This document shows, piece by piece, positions 34,825-43,293 of a stretch of 64,000 bases of DNA (positions are counted from its first letter, which is position 1; each line of letters begins with the position of its first letter). This DNA is from Ralstonia sp. UBA689. GTDB taxonomy: Bacteria; Pseudomonadota; Gammaproteobacteria; Burkholderiales; Burkholderiaceae. Made by a program: the position numbers and the translations under genes. Where the stretch lies: assembly GCF_002298975.1 (NCBI RefSeq), contig NZ_DBMV01000011.1:223255-287254 (forward strand), read 5' to 3'. Under the pieces are notes generated by a model. The model made no database searches, was not told where the DNA came from, and saw nothing but the letters and a program-made list of their open reading frames with translations.

Positions 34825-36963
34825 GTGCCTGCCACCTCCCTCACTCCTGACACCGTCAGCGCCCCAGCGTACCTGGCACAACTGAATGACCAACAGCGCC
34901 AGGCGGTCGAGTTCGGCATTTCCGGGGCCGACGCGGCCGAGACCGGCCCGCTGCTGGTACTGGCCGGCGCGGGGTCGGGTAAAACACACACGCTGGGCTG
35001 GCGCGTCGCGCATCTGGTGGCCAACGGAGCGGACCCGCAGCGCATCTTGCTGCTGACGTTCTCGCGCCGGGCCGCGAGCGAGCTGTCCAACCGCGCGGGC
35101 CACCTGCTGGCGCGCGCCATGCAGGCCGAGAGCGGCAATCGCGCCCTGAACGCCGCCGGCACGGCATACCAAACCACCCTGCCCTGGGCCGGCACCTACC
35201 ACGGCATCGGCGCGCGCCTGCTGCGCGAATACGCCGAGCGCGTCGGCCTCGCGCCCGACTTCACCATCCACGACCGCAGCGACTCGGCCGATCTGCTCAA
35301 CGTCGTACGCCACGAGTTGAACCTGTCGACCAAGGAACGCCGCTTCCCGCTCAAGCAGACGTGCCTCGCCATTTACTCGCGCGCCATCAACGCAGAGAGC
35401 CCGCTCGATGCCGTGCTCAAGCAGCACTTCCCATGGTGCGCGATGTGGCAGACACAACTGCGCACGCTGTTCGACGCGTACGTGGAAGCCAAGCAGGCCC
35501 AGCACGTGCTCGATTACGACGACCTGCTGCTCTACTGGCATGCGATGGTGTCCGACGCGGAGCTGGCGGCCGAGATCGGCGCGCGCTTCGACCACATCCT
35601 CGTCGACGAATACCAGGACACGAACCGGCTGCAGTCGTCCATCCTGCGCGCGCTGCGTCCGGACGGCCGTGGCGTGACGGTGGTGGGCGACGACGCGCAG
35701 TCGATCTACGCCTTTCGTGCGGCGACGGTGCGCAACATCCTCGACTTCCCGCGCCACTTCTCGCGGCCGGCGCATACGGTGCTGCTGGAACGCAACTACC
35801 GGTCGACACAGCCGATCCTGGATGCGTCGAACGGCGTGATGCGCTTTGCTACCGAGCGCTTTGCCAAGACGCTGTGGACGGATCGCGCGTCAACGCATCG
35901 CCCACGTTTGATCTCGGTGCGCGATGAAGCGGAGCAGGCGCGCTGCGTAGCCGAGCAGGTGCTGCATCAGCGCGAAGGCGGGCTGGCACTGAAATCGCAA
36001 GCCGTGCTGTTCCGTACCGCCAGCCACAGCGCGCCGCTAGAGATCGAGCTCACGCGCCGCAACATCCCTTTCGTGAAATACGGCGGCCTCAAGTTTCTGG
36101 AAGCCTCGCACGTAAAAGATGTGCTCTCGGTGCTGCGCTGGGCCGAAAACCCGCGCAACCGCATCGCCGGGTTTCGCGTCATCCAGTTGCTGCCGGGCGC
36201 TGGCCCCGCCACCGCCGCCCGCGTGCTCGATGCGATGGCCGAAGCGATGGACCCGATTGCCGCGCTGCTCGGCTACGAGCCGCCCGCCCGCCTGGCTGGC
36301 GACTGGGCTGCGCTGATGGCGCTGATGGAAACCCTGCGCCAGCCCAAGGACAGCCTGGCATGGGCCAGCGAGCTGGAAGCCGTGGGCGCCTGGTACGCGC
36401 CGCACATGGAGCGCCTGCACGACGATGCCGCCGTGCGCCAGGGTGATCTGGACCAGCTCGCCCGCATGGCCGCCACCTACGCCACGCGTGAGCGCTTCCT
36501 GACCGAGATGACGCTGGACCCGCCCGAGCTGACCAGCGATGAATCCGGCGACCCATACCGCGACGAGGACTACCTGATCCTCTCGACCATCCATTCGTCG
36601 AAGGGCCAGGAGTGGAAAGCGGTGTACGTGCTCAATGCCGTGGACGGCTGCATGCCCGCCGACCTGGGCGCGGGCTCGCATGAAGAACTGGAAGAGGAGC
36701 GCCGCCTGCTCTACGTGGCCATGACGCGCGCGCGCGAGCACCTCGACATCCTGGTGCCACAACGCTTCTATGTCACGCAGCAGACGCCCAATGGCGACCG
36801 GCACATCTACGCATCGCGCACGCGTTTCATTCCGCCGGCGCTGCTGCCGCTGTTCGAGGCCTGTGCATGGCCTCCGCCCGAGCCCGGCGCGGACCCCGCA
36901 GCAGAAGCACGTGCAGCCGCCAAGGTCGATCTGACCAAGAAGATGCGCGGCTACTGGAAGTGA
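34825..36963 (+). CDS. UvrD/Rep-family ATP-dependent DNA helicase
   Basis: A 712-residue superfamily 1A helicase. Motifs in order: Q-motif LNDQQRQAVEF (20-30), Walker A AGAGSGKT (47-54), Walker B DEYQDTN, motif III GDDAQSIYAFRAA, motif IV LERNYRS, motif V STIHSSKGQEWKAV, motif VI EEERRLLYVAMTRARE. It unwinds DNA 3'-5' in repair or replication restart. The start is a GTG at 34825 with no clear ribosome site. It is shorter at its C-terminus than UvrD proper. SOS control is expected from the LexA box. Confidence 0.9.
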   Translation: MPATSLTPDTVSAPAYLAQLNDQQRQAVEFGISGADAAETGPLLVLAGAGSGKTHTLGWRVAHLVANGADPQRILLLTFSRRAASELSNRAGHLLARAMQAESGNRALNAAGTAYQTTLPWAGTYHGIGARLLREYAERVGLAPDFTIHDRSDSADLLNVVRHELNLSTKERRFPLKQTCLAIYSRAINAESPLDAVLKQHFPWCAMWQTQLRTLFDAYVEAKQAQHVLDYDDLLLYWHAMVSDAELAAEIGARFDHILVDEYQDTNRLQSSILRALRPDGRGVTVVGDDAQSIYAFRAATVRNILDFPRHFSRPAHTVLLERNYRSTQPILDASNGVMRFATERFAKTLWTDRASTHRPRLISVRDEAEQARCVAEQVLHQREGGLALKSQAVLFRTASHSAPLEIELTRRNIPFVKYGGLKFLEASHVKDVLSVLRWAENPRNRIAGFRVIQLLPGAGPATAARVLDAMAEAMDPIAALLGYEPPARLAGDWAALMALMETLRQPKDSLAWASELEAVGAWYAPHMERLHDDAAVRQGDLDQLARMAATYATRERFLTEMTLDPPELTSDESGDPYRDEDYLILSTIHSSKGQEWKAVYVLNAVDGCMPADLGAGSHEELEEERRLLYVAMTRAREHLDILVPQRFYVTQQTPNGDRHIYASRTRFIPPALLPLFEACAWPPPEPGADPAAEARAAAKVDLTKKMRGYWK

Positions 36964-38388
36964 TTACTCCACCTCCAGCCCTGTGTGCTTGGTTGCCTGC
37001 GTCGACTCAGCCCGCGAAAGCTGCGCGAAGATCCATGCCGCCGCACCGGTCATGACGCCGACGCAGATGAAGGTCTTGTGAAAGGCCGCGAGCGTGTCGC
37101 GCCCTTCCGGGCCAACGGTGAAGTCGGTAAAGCCTGTGAGCAACGCGCCGGCCGCCGCCACACCCAGGCTCATCGACAGCATCATGACCATGGACAGCAT
37201 GCTGTTGCCCGCACTGGCCAGAGGCCCTGTCAGGTCCTTGAGCGTGAGCGTGTTCATGGCCGTGAACTGCATCGAGTTGAAGGTGCCGAACAGCGCCAGT
37301 TGCACGATGCGCAGCCACAGCGGCCACCCAGGCGTCACCAGCGCAAAGCTCGCCATCATCAACCCGACCATCAGCGTGTTGCTGAACAGCATCTGGCGAT
37401 AACCAAAACGCTTGATGCACCAGTTGCCCAGCGGCTTGGCCGCCATGCCGGCTGCCGCCACCGGCACCATCATCAGCCCGGCCTCCAGCGGCGAATAGCC
37501 CAGGCTTACCTGCAGCAGCAGCGGGATCAGGAACGGCATGCCGCCGCTACCGATGCGCGCGAACAGATTGCCCAGGATGCCCACAGAAAAACTGGGCACG
37601 GCAAACAGCGAACGCGGAAACAGCGGCCCCACCACGCGCCCGGCGTGCAACCAGTACGCAGTGAGCGCTGCCAGCCCGAAGATCAGCAACACCAGCACCG
37701 TGGCCTGTTTGAAGCCCAGCCCGGATAGCCCATCCAGCGAAAACGACACCGCCGCCATGCCGAAGGCCAGCATCAGGTAGCCCGACCAATCGAAGCGGCT
37801 CTCATCATCCGTGCGAACGTCGGGCATGATCTTGAGCGTGACCAGCGCGCCGATCACGCCCACCGGAATGTTGATCAGGAAGATCCAGTGCCACGACACC
37901 GCCTGCACCAGCCAACCACCCAGCGTCGGGCCGATCAGCGGGCCGATCAATCCCGGGATGGTGACGAAGCTCATGGCCGGCAGGAACTGCTCGCGCGGCA
38001 CCACGCGCAGCACCGTCAGCCGCCCTACCGGCATCAGCAGCGCGCCCCCCACGCCCTGCACCACGCGCGAGGCGATCAGCATGGTCAGGCTGCGCGACTC
38101 CGCGCACAACAATGATCCGACCGTGAACAGGAAGATTGCCGCGAAGAACGTGCGCCGCGTGCCGAAGCGGTCGGCCAGCCAGCCCGAGGCCGGCATCAGC
38201 ATGGCGGTCGTCAGCGTGTAGGCGATGATGACCGACTGCATCTTCAGCGGGCTCTCCGACAGGCTGCGTGCCATGGCCGGCAAGGCTGTATTGACGATGG
38301 TGGAATCCAGCGTCTGCATGAAGAGGCCGACGGCCACCAGCCAGAGCAGCGGCTGGAGGGACTTGTCGACGGAAACGGAGGAGGACAT
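36964..38388 (-). CDS. MFS multidrug exporter, DHA2 (EmrB) type
   Basis: A 474-residue transporter with 13-14 helices. Its first helix has MQTLDSTIVNTALPAMA, the loop motif is SGWLADRFGTRRTF and helix 5 has GPTLGGWLVQAVSWHWIFL. The ATG at 38388 is used; the frame runs much further upstream but that part has no transporter character and overlaps fumC. No regulator gene is adjacent. It converges with the helicase, the stops abutting at 36963/36964. Confidence 0.87.
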   Translation of the reverse strand: MSSSVSVDKSLQPLLWLVAVGLFMQTLDSTIVNTALPAMARSLSESPLKMQSVIIAYTLTTAMLMPASGWLADRFGTRRTFFAAIFLFTVGSLLCAESRSLTMLIASRVVQGVGGALLMPVGRLTVLRVVPREQFLPAMSFVTIPGLIGPLIGPTLGGWLVQAVSWHWIFLINIPVGVIGALVTLKIMPDVRTDDESRFDWSGYLMLAFGMAAVSFSLDGLSGLGFKQATVLVLLIFGLAALTAYWLHAGRVVGPLFPRSLFAVPSFSVGILGNLFARIGSGGMPFLIPLLLQVSLGYSPLEAGLMMVPVAAAGMAAKPLGNWCIKRFGYRQMLFSNTLMVGLMMASFALVTPGWPLWLRIVQLALFGTFNSMQFTAMNTLTLKDLTGPLASAGNSMLSMVMMLSMSLGVAAAGALLTGFTDFTVGPEGRDTLAAFHKTFICVGVMTGAAAWIFAQLSRAESTQATKHTGLEVE

Positions 38389-38542
38389 AGGAGGATGCTG
38401 ACGAGAAGTCAGCCGCCATTGTGGCGTGCGCAGCGCAAGCCCGCAAACGATGCACTGCGCATGCCGCCCTACCGCCAACAAGGGCACTGGCCCACGCCTA
38501 TACTGATGGGCGTTCGTCCCCGCCGCCTTGCGCCCTCCCGCC

Positions 38543-39928
38543 ATGACCACCCGTACCGAACGCGACACCTTTGGCCCGATTGAAGTTCCCGCCAACCACC
38601 TGTGGGGTGCGCAGACGCAGCGCTCGCTGCAGAACTTCGACATTGCCGGCGACCGCATGCCGCGCGAGCTGATCGACGCGCTGGCCCGCATCAAGCGCGC
38701 GAGCGCCGCCGTCAACCAGCGTTTGGGCCTGCTGCCGGCCGACAAGGCCAACGCCATCATTGCCGCGGCCGACGAGGTGATCGCGGGCAAGCACCCGAAC
38801 GAATTCCCGCTGGTGGTCTGGCAGACCGGCTCCGGCACGCAGAGCAACATGAACATGAACGAGGTGCTCGCCAACCGCGCCAGCGAACTGCTGGGCGGCG
38901 AACGCGGCGAGGCCCGCCTCGTGCACCCGAATGACGATGTCAACCGCAGCCAGTCATCCAACGACGTCTTCCCGACGGCGATGCATGTGGCGGCCGTCAC
39001 CGCCATCACGCGGCATCTGATCCCGTCGCTGCGCACGCTGCGCGAAACGCTCGCCAAGAAGGCTGCCGACTTCGACAGCATCATCAAGATCGGCCGCACG
39101 CACCTGCAGGACGCCACGCCACTCACGCTCGGCCAGGAGTTCTCGGGCTACGTCGCACAACTGCAGCACAACGAGACGCACCTGAACGCAGCGCTGCCGC
39201 ATCTGTGCGAGCTGGCACTGGGCGGCACCGCGGTGGGCACCGGCCTGAACGCACCGGCCGGCTATGCCGAACAGGTGGCCGCCGAGTTGGCCGATCTGAC
39301 CGGCCTGCCCTTCGTTACCTCGCCCAACAAATTCGAGACCATGGCCTCGGCCGACGGCCTGGTGCATGCGCATGGCGCGCTCAAGACGCTGGCCGCGAGC
39401 CTGACCAAGATCGCCAACGACATCCGCTGGCTGGCCAGTGGCCCGCGCAGCGGCTTGGGTGAAATCTCCATCCCCGAGAACGAGCCGGGCTCCTCCATCA
39501 TGCCGGGCAAGGTCAACCCCACGCAAAGCGAAGCGGTGACGATGCTGTGCGCACAGGTGTTCGGCAACGATGTCGCCGTCAACGTGGGTGGTGCGTCGGG
39601 CAACTTCGAGCTGAATGTGTTCCGCCCGATGATTGCCTACAACTTCCTGCACAGCGCGCGGCTATTGGCCGATGGCATGCGCAGCTTCAACGACCACTGC
39701 GCCGTGGGCATCGAGCCCAACCGCGCGCGCATCGACGAGCTGGTGCAGCGCTCGCTGATGCTGGTGACGGCACTCAACCCGCACATCGGCTACGACAAAT
39801 CCGCACAGATCGCCAAGAAGGCGCACAAGGAAGGCACCAGCCTGCGCGAAGCAGCACTGGCGCTCGGCTACGTGACGGCCGAGCAGTTCGATGCCTGGGT
39901 GCGGCCGGAGAACATGGTCGGCAGGTAA
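38543..39928 (+). CDS. fumC: Class II fumarate hydratase
   Basis: A 461-residue fumarase C that interconverts fumarate and L-malate in the TCA cycle as an iron-independent cytoplasmic tetramer. Family marks: TGSGTQSNMNMNEV near residue 97, HPNDDVNRSQSSND near 128, and the signature GSSIMPGKVNPTQSE near 317. Length equals the family norm. FumC is often favoured under oxidative stress. It diverges from the MFS exporter. Confidence 0.95.
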   Translation: MTTRTERDTFGPIEVPANHLWGAQTQRSLQNFDIAGDRMPRELIDALARIKRASAAVNQRLGLLPADKANAIIAAADEVIAGKHPNEFPLVVWQTGSGTQSNMNMNEVLANRASELLGGERGEARLVHPNDDVNRSQSSNDVFPTAMHVAAVTAITRHLIPSLRTLRETLAKKAADFDSIIKIGRTHLQDATPLTLGQEFSGYVAQLQHNETHLNAALPHLCELALGGTAVGTGLNAPAGYAEQVAAELADLTGLPFVTSPNKFETMASADGLVHAHGALKTLAASLTKIANDIRWLASGPRSGLGEISIPENEPGSSIMPGKVNPTQSEAVTMLCAQVFGNDVAVNVGGASGNFELNVFRPMIAYNFLHSARLLADGMRSFNDHCAVGIEPNRARIDELVQRSLMLVTALNPHIGYDKSAQIAKKAHKEGTSLREAALALGYVTAEQFDAWVRPENMVGR

Positions 39929-39965
39929 GCTGCATCCGCCGCGCCCCGAACCGGCACTGACACGG

Positions 39966-41264
39966 TCAGCGCGGGTTCGGGAAGCGGATGCGGAATTCGG
40001 TGTATTCACGCTCCACCGAACTGCACGAAATGCTGGCGCCCCAGCCGTGCAGGACCTTGCGGCAGAACATCAGGCCGATGCCCGTGCCGCGATGGGCCGG
40101 GTATGAAAAGAATGGCTGGAACATCCGCTTGAGCACCGTTGGCGGCACCCCGGCGCCGGTATCCCGCACAACGACTTCAACCGTCCCCGGCAGGAGCACA
40201 TAGCCGATACGGACGTCACCCTTGCCGACACGGTGGATCGCCTCCAGCGCGTTCTTGGTCAGGTTGGTGATGATGTGTTCGAATAGCTTGGCATTGCCCA
40301 GAACCTGCACACCCACGCTGGGTGCCACCTGCACGAGCGCGTGCGTGCCGGGCTCGAAAGGGAAGGCGGCAATGGCCGCGCTGATCGACTCATGCAGGTC
40401 GAACCACGCGGTACTGACGGTTTGCGGGTCTTTCGAGTTGGCCACCAGCAGTTCGATGCTGTTGTTGGCACGAATAACGTCTGCACGCATCCGCTCAACC
40501 GCCTGCTGCAGCGCCGGCAAATCGGGATGATCGGGCGGTACCGTGCTCGGCAGGCGGTTCTGAATGCCGCTCGCCGTCAGTGCCAGGCTGGCCAGCGGCG
40601 TGCGCAACTCGTGCGCAACGGTACCCAGCGCCAACTCCACGCCGCGCCGCTTCTGTTCGGCCAATATCTGCCGGTCCAGCTTGATCACAATGAGGACCGC
40701 AATGACAAATGCCAGAATCGGCATTTGCACCAGCAACGCGTGCCAAGGGAACACGGCAACCGCATGCCCCGCCACTAGAAACAGCGCCGTCGCGGCAATC
40801 GCGCCCGTTGCAAGCGAGATCAACGCAAATGTCGCGCCGAAGTGGAACAGGATCACGACGGCGATGATGACGGATTCCGCCCATACCATCGTTCCGCCAT
40901 TTTCCAGATACAGAAAGATGAATGCGAAAGGCAACCCGACTGTAATCGCAAACAGTGCATAAGCCGGCAGCCACTTGTACTGAGACAGCCGAGCCGTGAA
41001 CAGCAACGGGATGAACAAGACCGTGCAGAGCAGTCGCAACCAAACGTTCTCGTACGGTTGCGGAAAAACGTACGCCCAGATCCAGAAATAGAGCGGGTGT
41101 CCGAGCACGCCCAATGCGCCAACGAAGCGGATTCGCCGCAAACGCGCGGCGCTCTCTTCATCAAGGAGCGCCGCGCGCGCGAGGGAGTCCCCCAGATGCT
41201 GCCAGGCGCGTCCCAGCCAGCTACCTGGGGGAACTCGAAGCATGCCGCCCTGTTCTCTCGTCAT
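39966..41264 (-). CDS. Membrane sensor histidine kinase, CqsS/LqsS type
   Basis: A 432-residue kinase with about six membrane helices (46-195) and the HPLYFWIWAYVFPQPYEN region typical of alpha-hydroxyketone receptors. The cytoplasmic part has the H-box VAHELRTPL (His218), N-box NLTKNALEAI, G1 DTGAGVPP, F-box MFQPFFS and G2 GTGIGL. No receiver domain is fused, so it is nearer LqsS than the hybrid CqsS. Its ATG overlaps the stop of the autoinducer synthase (ATGA), so the two are translationally coupled and it is likely the cognate receptor. Confidence 0.85.
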   Translation of the reverse strand: MTREQGGMLRVPPGSWLGRAWQHLGDSLARAALLDEESAARLRRIRFVGALGVLGHPLYFWIWAYVFPQPYENVWLRLLCTVLFIPLLFTARLSQYKWLPAYALFAITVGLPFAFIFLYLENGGTMVWAESVIIAVVILFHFGATFALISLATGAIAATALFLVAGHAVAVFPWHALLVQMPILAFVIAVLIVIKLDRQILAEQKRRGVELALGTVAHELRTPLASLALTASGIQNRLPSTVPPDHPDLPALQQAVERMRADVIRANNSIELLVANSKDPQTVSTAWFDLHESISAAIAAFPFEPGTHALVQVAPSVGVQVLGNAKLFEHIITNLTKNALEAIHRVGKGDVRIGYVLLPGTVEVVVRDTGAGVPPTVLKRMFQPFFSYPAHRGTGIGLMFCRKVLHGWGASISCSSVEREYTEFRIRFPNPR

Positions 41265-42553
41265 GGGGTCGTGGAAAATTCTCTGAATGGATCCGTCGGG
41301 GCCGCTCGCCGCGCACGGCGCGTGGACGACCAGGCATCCAGCCCGACGCGGTCGCGAATATCTTCCAGCGTGCAGAGCAGGCGCTCGATCTCGGTTTCGG
41401 TGATTTTCGCATGCAGCGTCAGGCGTACTAAAGCCCGGTTCTTGGGAGTGGCCGGCGCACAGAATACTGCGCCGAAGATCCCTCGCGACTGCAACGCATC
41501 GCGCAGAACCTTGACCTGCGGCTCCGACCCCGCTTCGAGCGCGATGATCTGCTCCGTACCGTCTGCAATGTTGTAGCCCAGCCTGGCGATACCCGCACGA
41601 ACCACGCGTGTCATCGTGTGGAGACGCTGCCGGCGATCATCGGCTGCGACAATGAAATCCGCCGCCGCATCAAACCAGGCCAGCTCGTGGTGCAACAGCC
41701 CCGAGCTGAAGATAGCGGGGCGCGCCTCCACAGTGAAGAACTCCTTGAACTTGCCGCTGCAAGCGACAAATCCAGCGCGGCCGGCAAACGCCTTGGCCAG
41801 CGATGCGGTACGAAAGTGCACCCTCTGCTCAAGGCCAAGCTGCACGACCAGGCCCGCGCCGCCGGGCCCATGCGTGCCCAGCGAGTGGGACTCGTCCACA
41901 ACGATGGCCGACCCGCTGGATTCCGCCAGCGCCACCATTTCCGGCAAGGGCGCCACGCTGCCGGTCGTGCTGTAGACCGAATCCACCAGGATGATGCCCG
42001 GCCCCGTACGCTCAAGTTGCCGGCTCAGGTGGTCGACATCGTTATGGCGGAAAGGAACAGCCTGCGCGCCGGCCGCATGAATCCCCTCCCACAGGGACGC
42101 ATGCGCGTTCATATCAACGTAGACCGGCACCCCTGGGCCGGCAATGCACTGGATCAGGCCAACATTGGCCGCCCAGCCCGACTGCGCGATCAACCCGGCT
42201 TCGGCCCGCATCAGCCTGGCCAGCCGGGCCTCGACCCGGCTCTGCGGCGTATCGCCATGCTGGAACACAGCCGACATCAGCAGCTCGTGCTCATGCCCGA
42301 GCAGAACGCGCGCCTGCGCACGCACCAGCGGACGCTCGCCGAGCAGACATAGATAGTCGTTGCTGTTCAGAAACAACGCACCGGGGCCGGGCGTCTGCCC
42401 GTGCAGCAGATGATCGCCATCCCAGAGCTTGGCCATGCGCTCATCGAAGTGACACCGCATGCGGGCATGAACCCAGTCCGGCAGCGCCGGCGTGGCAGTG
42501 GAAGGCTGGCAGGGAATTACCGATGGCGAAACGTGGGTGGGCAGCGTGGGCAT
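41261..42553 (-). CDS. cqsA: Alpha-hydroxyketone autoinducer synthase (CqsA/LqsA family)
   Basis: A 430-residue PLP-dependent enzyme of the alpha-oxoamine synthase fold. The PLP lysine is K254 in TASLAKAFAGRAGF and the cofactor-binding Asp/His are D220 and H223 in VVDESHSLGTHG. CqsA/LqsA make alpha-hydroxyketone (CAI-1, LAI-1) signals from an acyl-CoA and an amino-acid or SAM-derived donor. The neighbouring kinase is the expected receptor; no response regulator gene is adjacent. ACGAGGCCTTC lies before the ATG at 42553. Confidence 0.85.
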   Translation of the reverse strand: MPTLPTHVSPSVIPCQPSTATPALPDWVHARMRCHFDERMAKLWDGDHLLHGQTPGPGALFLNSNDYLCLLGERPLVRAQARVLLGHEHELLMSAVFQHGDTPQSRVEARLARLMRAEAGLIAQSGWAANVGLIQCIAGPGVPVYVDMNAHASLWEGIHAAGAQAVPFRHNDVDHLSRQLERTGPGIILVDSVYSTTGSVAPLPEMVALAESSGSAIVVDESHSLGTHGPGGAGLVVQLGLEQRVHFRTASLAKAFAGRAGFVACSGKFKEFFTVEARPAIFSSGLLHHELAWFDAAADFIVAADDRRQRLHTMTRVVRAGIARLGYNIADGTEQIIALEAGSEPQVKVLRDALQSRGIFGAVFCAPATPKNRALVRLTLHAKITETEIERLLCTLEDIRDRVGLDAWSSTRRARRAAPTDPFREFSTTP

Positions 42554-42668
42554 GAAGGCCTCGTCGGGTTGATGAGAACTCCAGTGGCCCTGCGTCAGCC
42601 ACCGGGATACAACCCGAACTACCACTCTGCCCCTCATGCGCGAAGCATGAACGGAATGAAATTTGGAT

Positions 42669-42698
42669 TAGATCGAAAGCGCTAGATCAAGCTAGATC
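42669..42698. repeat. Three TAGATC repeats upstream of cqsA
   Basis: TAGATC occurs at 42669, 42683 and 42693, the last overlapping the end of speD. Possible binding site for a regulator of cqsA; spacing 14 and 10 bases. Confidence 0.35.
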
Positions 42699-43111
42699 GA
42701 CACGCCGCCGCGCTGCATCACCCGCACGTCGATACGCTGCGGCGCCAGCGCCCGTTCAAACACAGCACGCGCGGCATGTGTCGTGCCGGTGCCGCACATG
42801 AAGGCATCGATGGCGGCAAACCCGTGCTCAGGCCAGGTGTGAATCGACAAATGCGATTCGGCCAGGAGCAGCACGCCGGTCACCCCGCCCTGCTCGCCCG
42901 CAGGCATGCCGGTACGCAGCGAATCGAAGCGATGCAGATGTGCATGAAGAATAGTGGCGCCGAGCGCATAGGCCGCCTCGCGCAACGCGGCCTCCAGCGC
43001 GTATGCATCGCGCAACAGCGTCGGTGCCACACCATACAGGTCGAGCAGCAGATGCTCGCCCACCGCGGCGGACAGCGCAGCCGGTTGCGGCGTCGCGTCG
43101 ACACGCGTCAC
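42692..43111 (-). CDS. speD: S-adenosylmethionine decarboxylase proenzyme
   Basis: A 139-residue bacterial type 1b AdoMet decarboxylase. The chain cleaves itself between Glu85 and Ser86 of LLAESHLSIHTWPE to form the pyruvoyl cofactor; the substrate-binding HTWPEHG and FMCGTGT segments follow. It makes decarboxylated AdoMet, the aminopropyl donor for spermidine. The ATG overlaps the stop of the preceding Gly/Ser-rich gene by 4 bases. Its partner synthase is probably the membrane enzyme at 51341. Confidence 0.92.
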   Translation of the reverse strand: MTRVDATPQPAALSAAVGEHLLLDLYGVAPTLLRDAYALEAALREAAYALGATILHAHLHRFDSLRTGMPAGEQGGVTGVLLLAESHLSIHTWPEHGFAAIDAFMCGTGTTHAARAVFERALAPQRIDVRVMQRGGVSI

Positions 43112-43293
43112 TTGTGGCCCCCACTGAAGCCGCCGCCATAACCACTACCGCCCGACGAACCGCCCCAGTACGAAGACCCGCCCGTGCCGCTGCCGTATGA
43201 GGGTGTGCGCGGCGCGGCAAAGCCGGCCTTCCAGTCCATGTACGTCGCGCCAATCACCACGCACACGGCGTACAACAAGAACCAGCCTTTCAT
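43108..43293 (-). CDS. Small Gly/Ser-rich membrane protein
   Basis: A 61-residue protein with one N-terminal helix (MKGWFLLYAVCVVIGATY) and a Gly/Ser/Tyr-rich tail, SYWGGSSGGSGYGGGFSGG. Both ends overlap neighbours by 4 bases (DUF4178 gene before it, speD after it), which makes it a true part of the operon. No homologue recognised by name. Confidence 0.7.
   Translation of the reverse strand: MKGWFLLYAVCVVIGATYMDWKAGFAAPRTPSYGSGTGGSSYWGGSSGGSGYGGGFSGGHK

Noticed and set aside
8264..38388. Three DHA2 exporters as copies of one recent duplication
   Set aside because: Their sequences differ throughout and they have different neighbours; shared family only.
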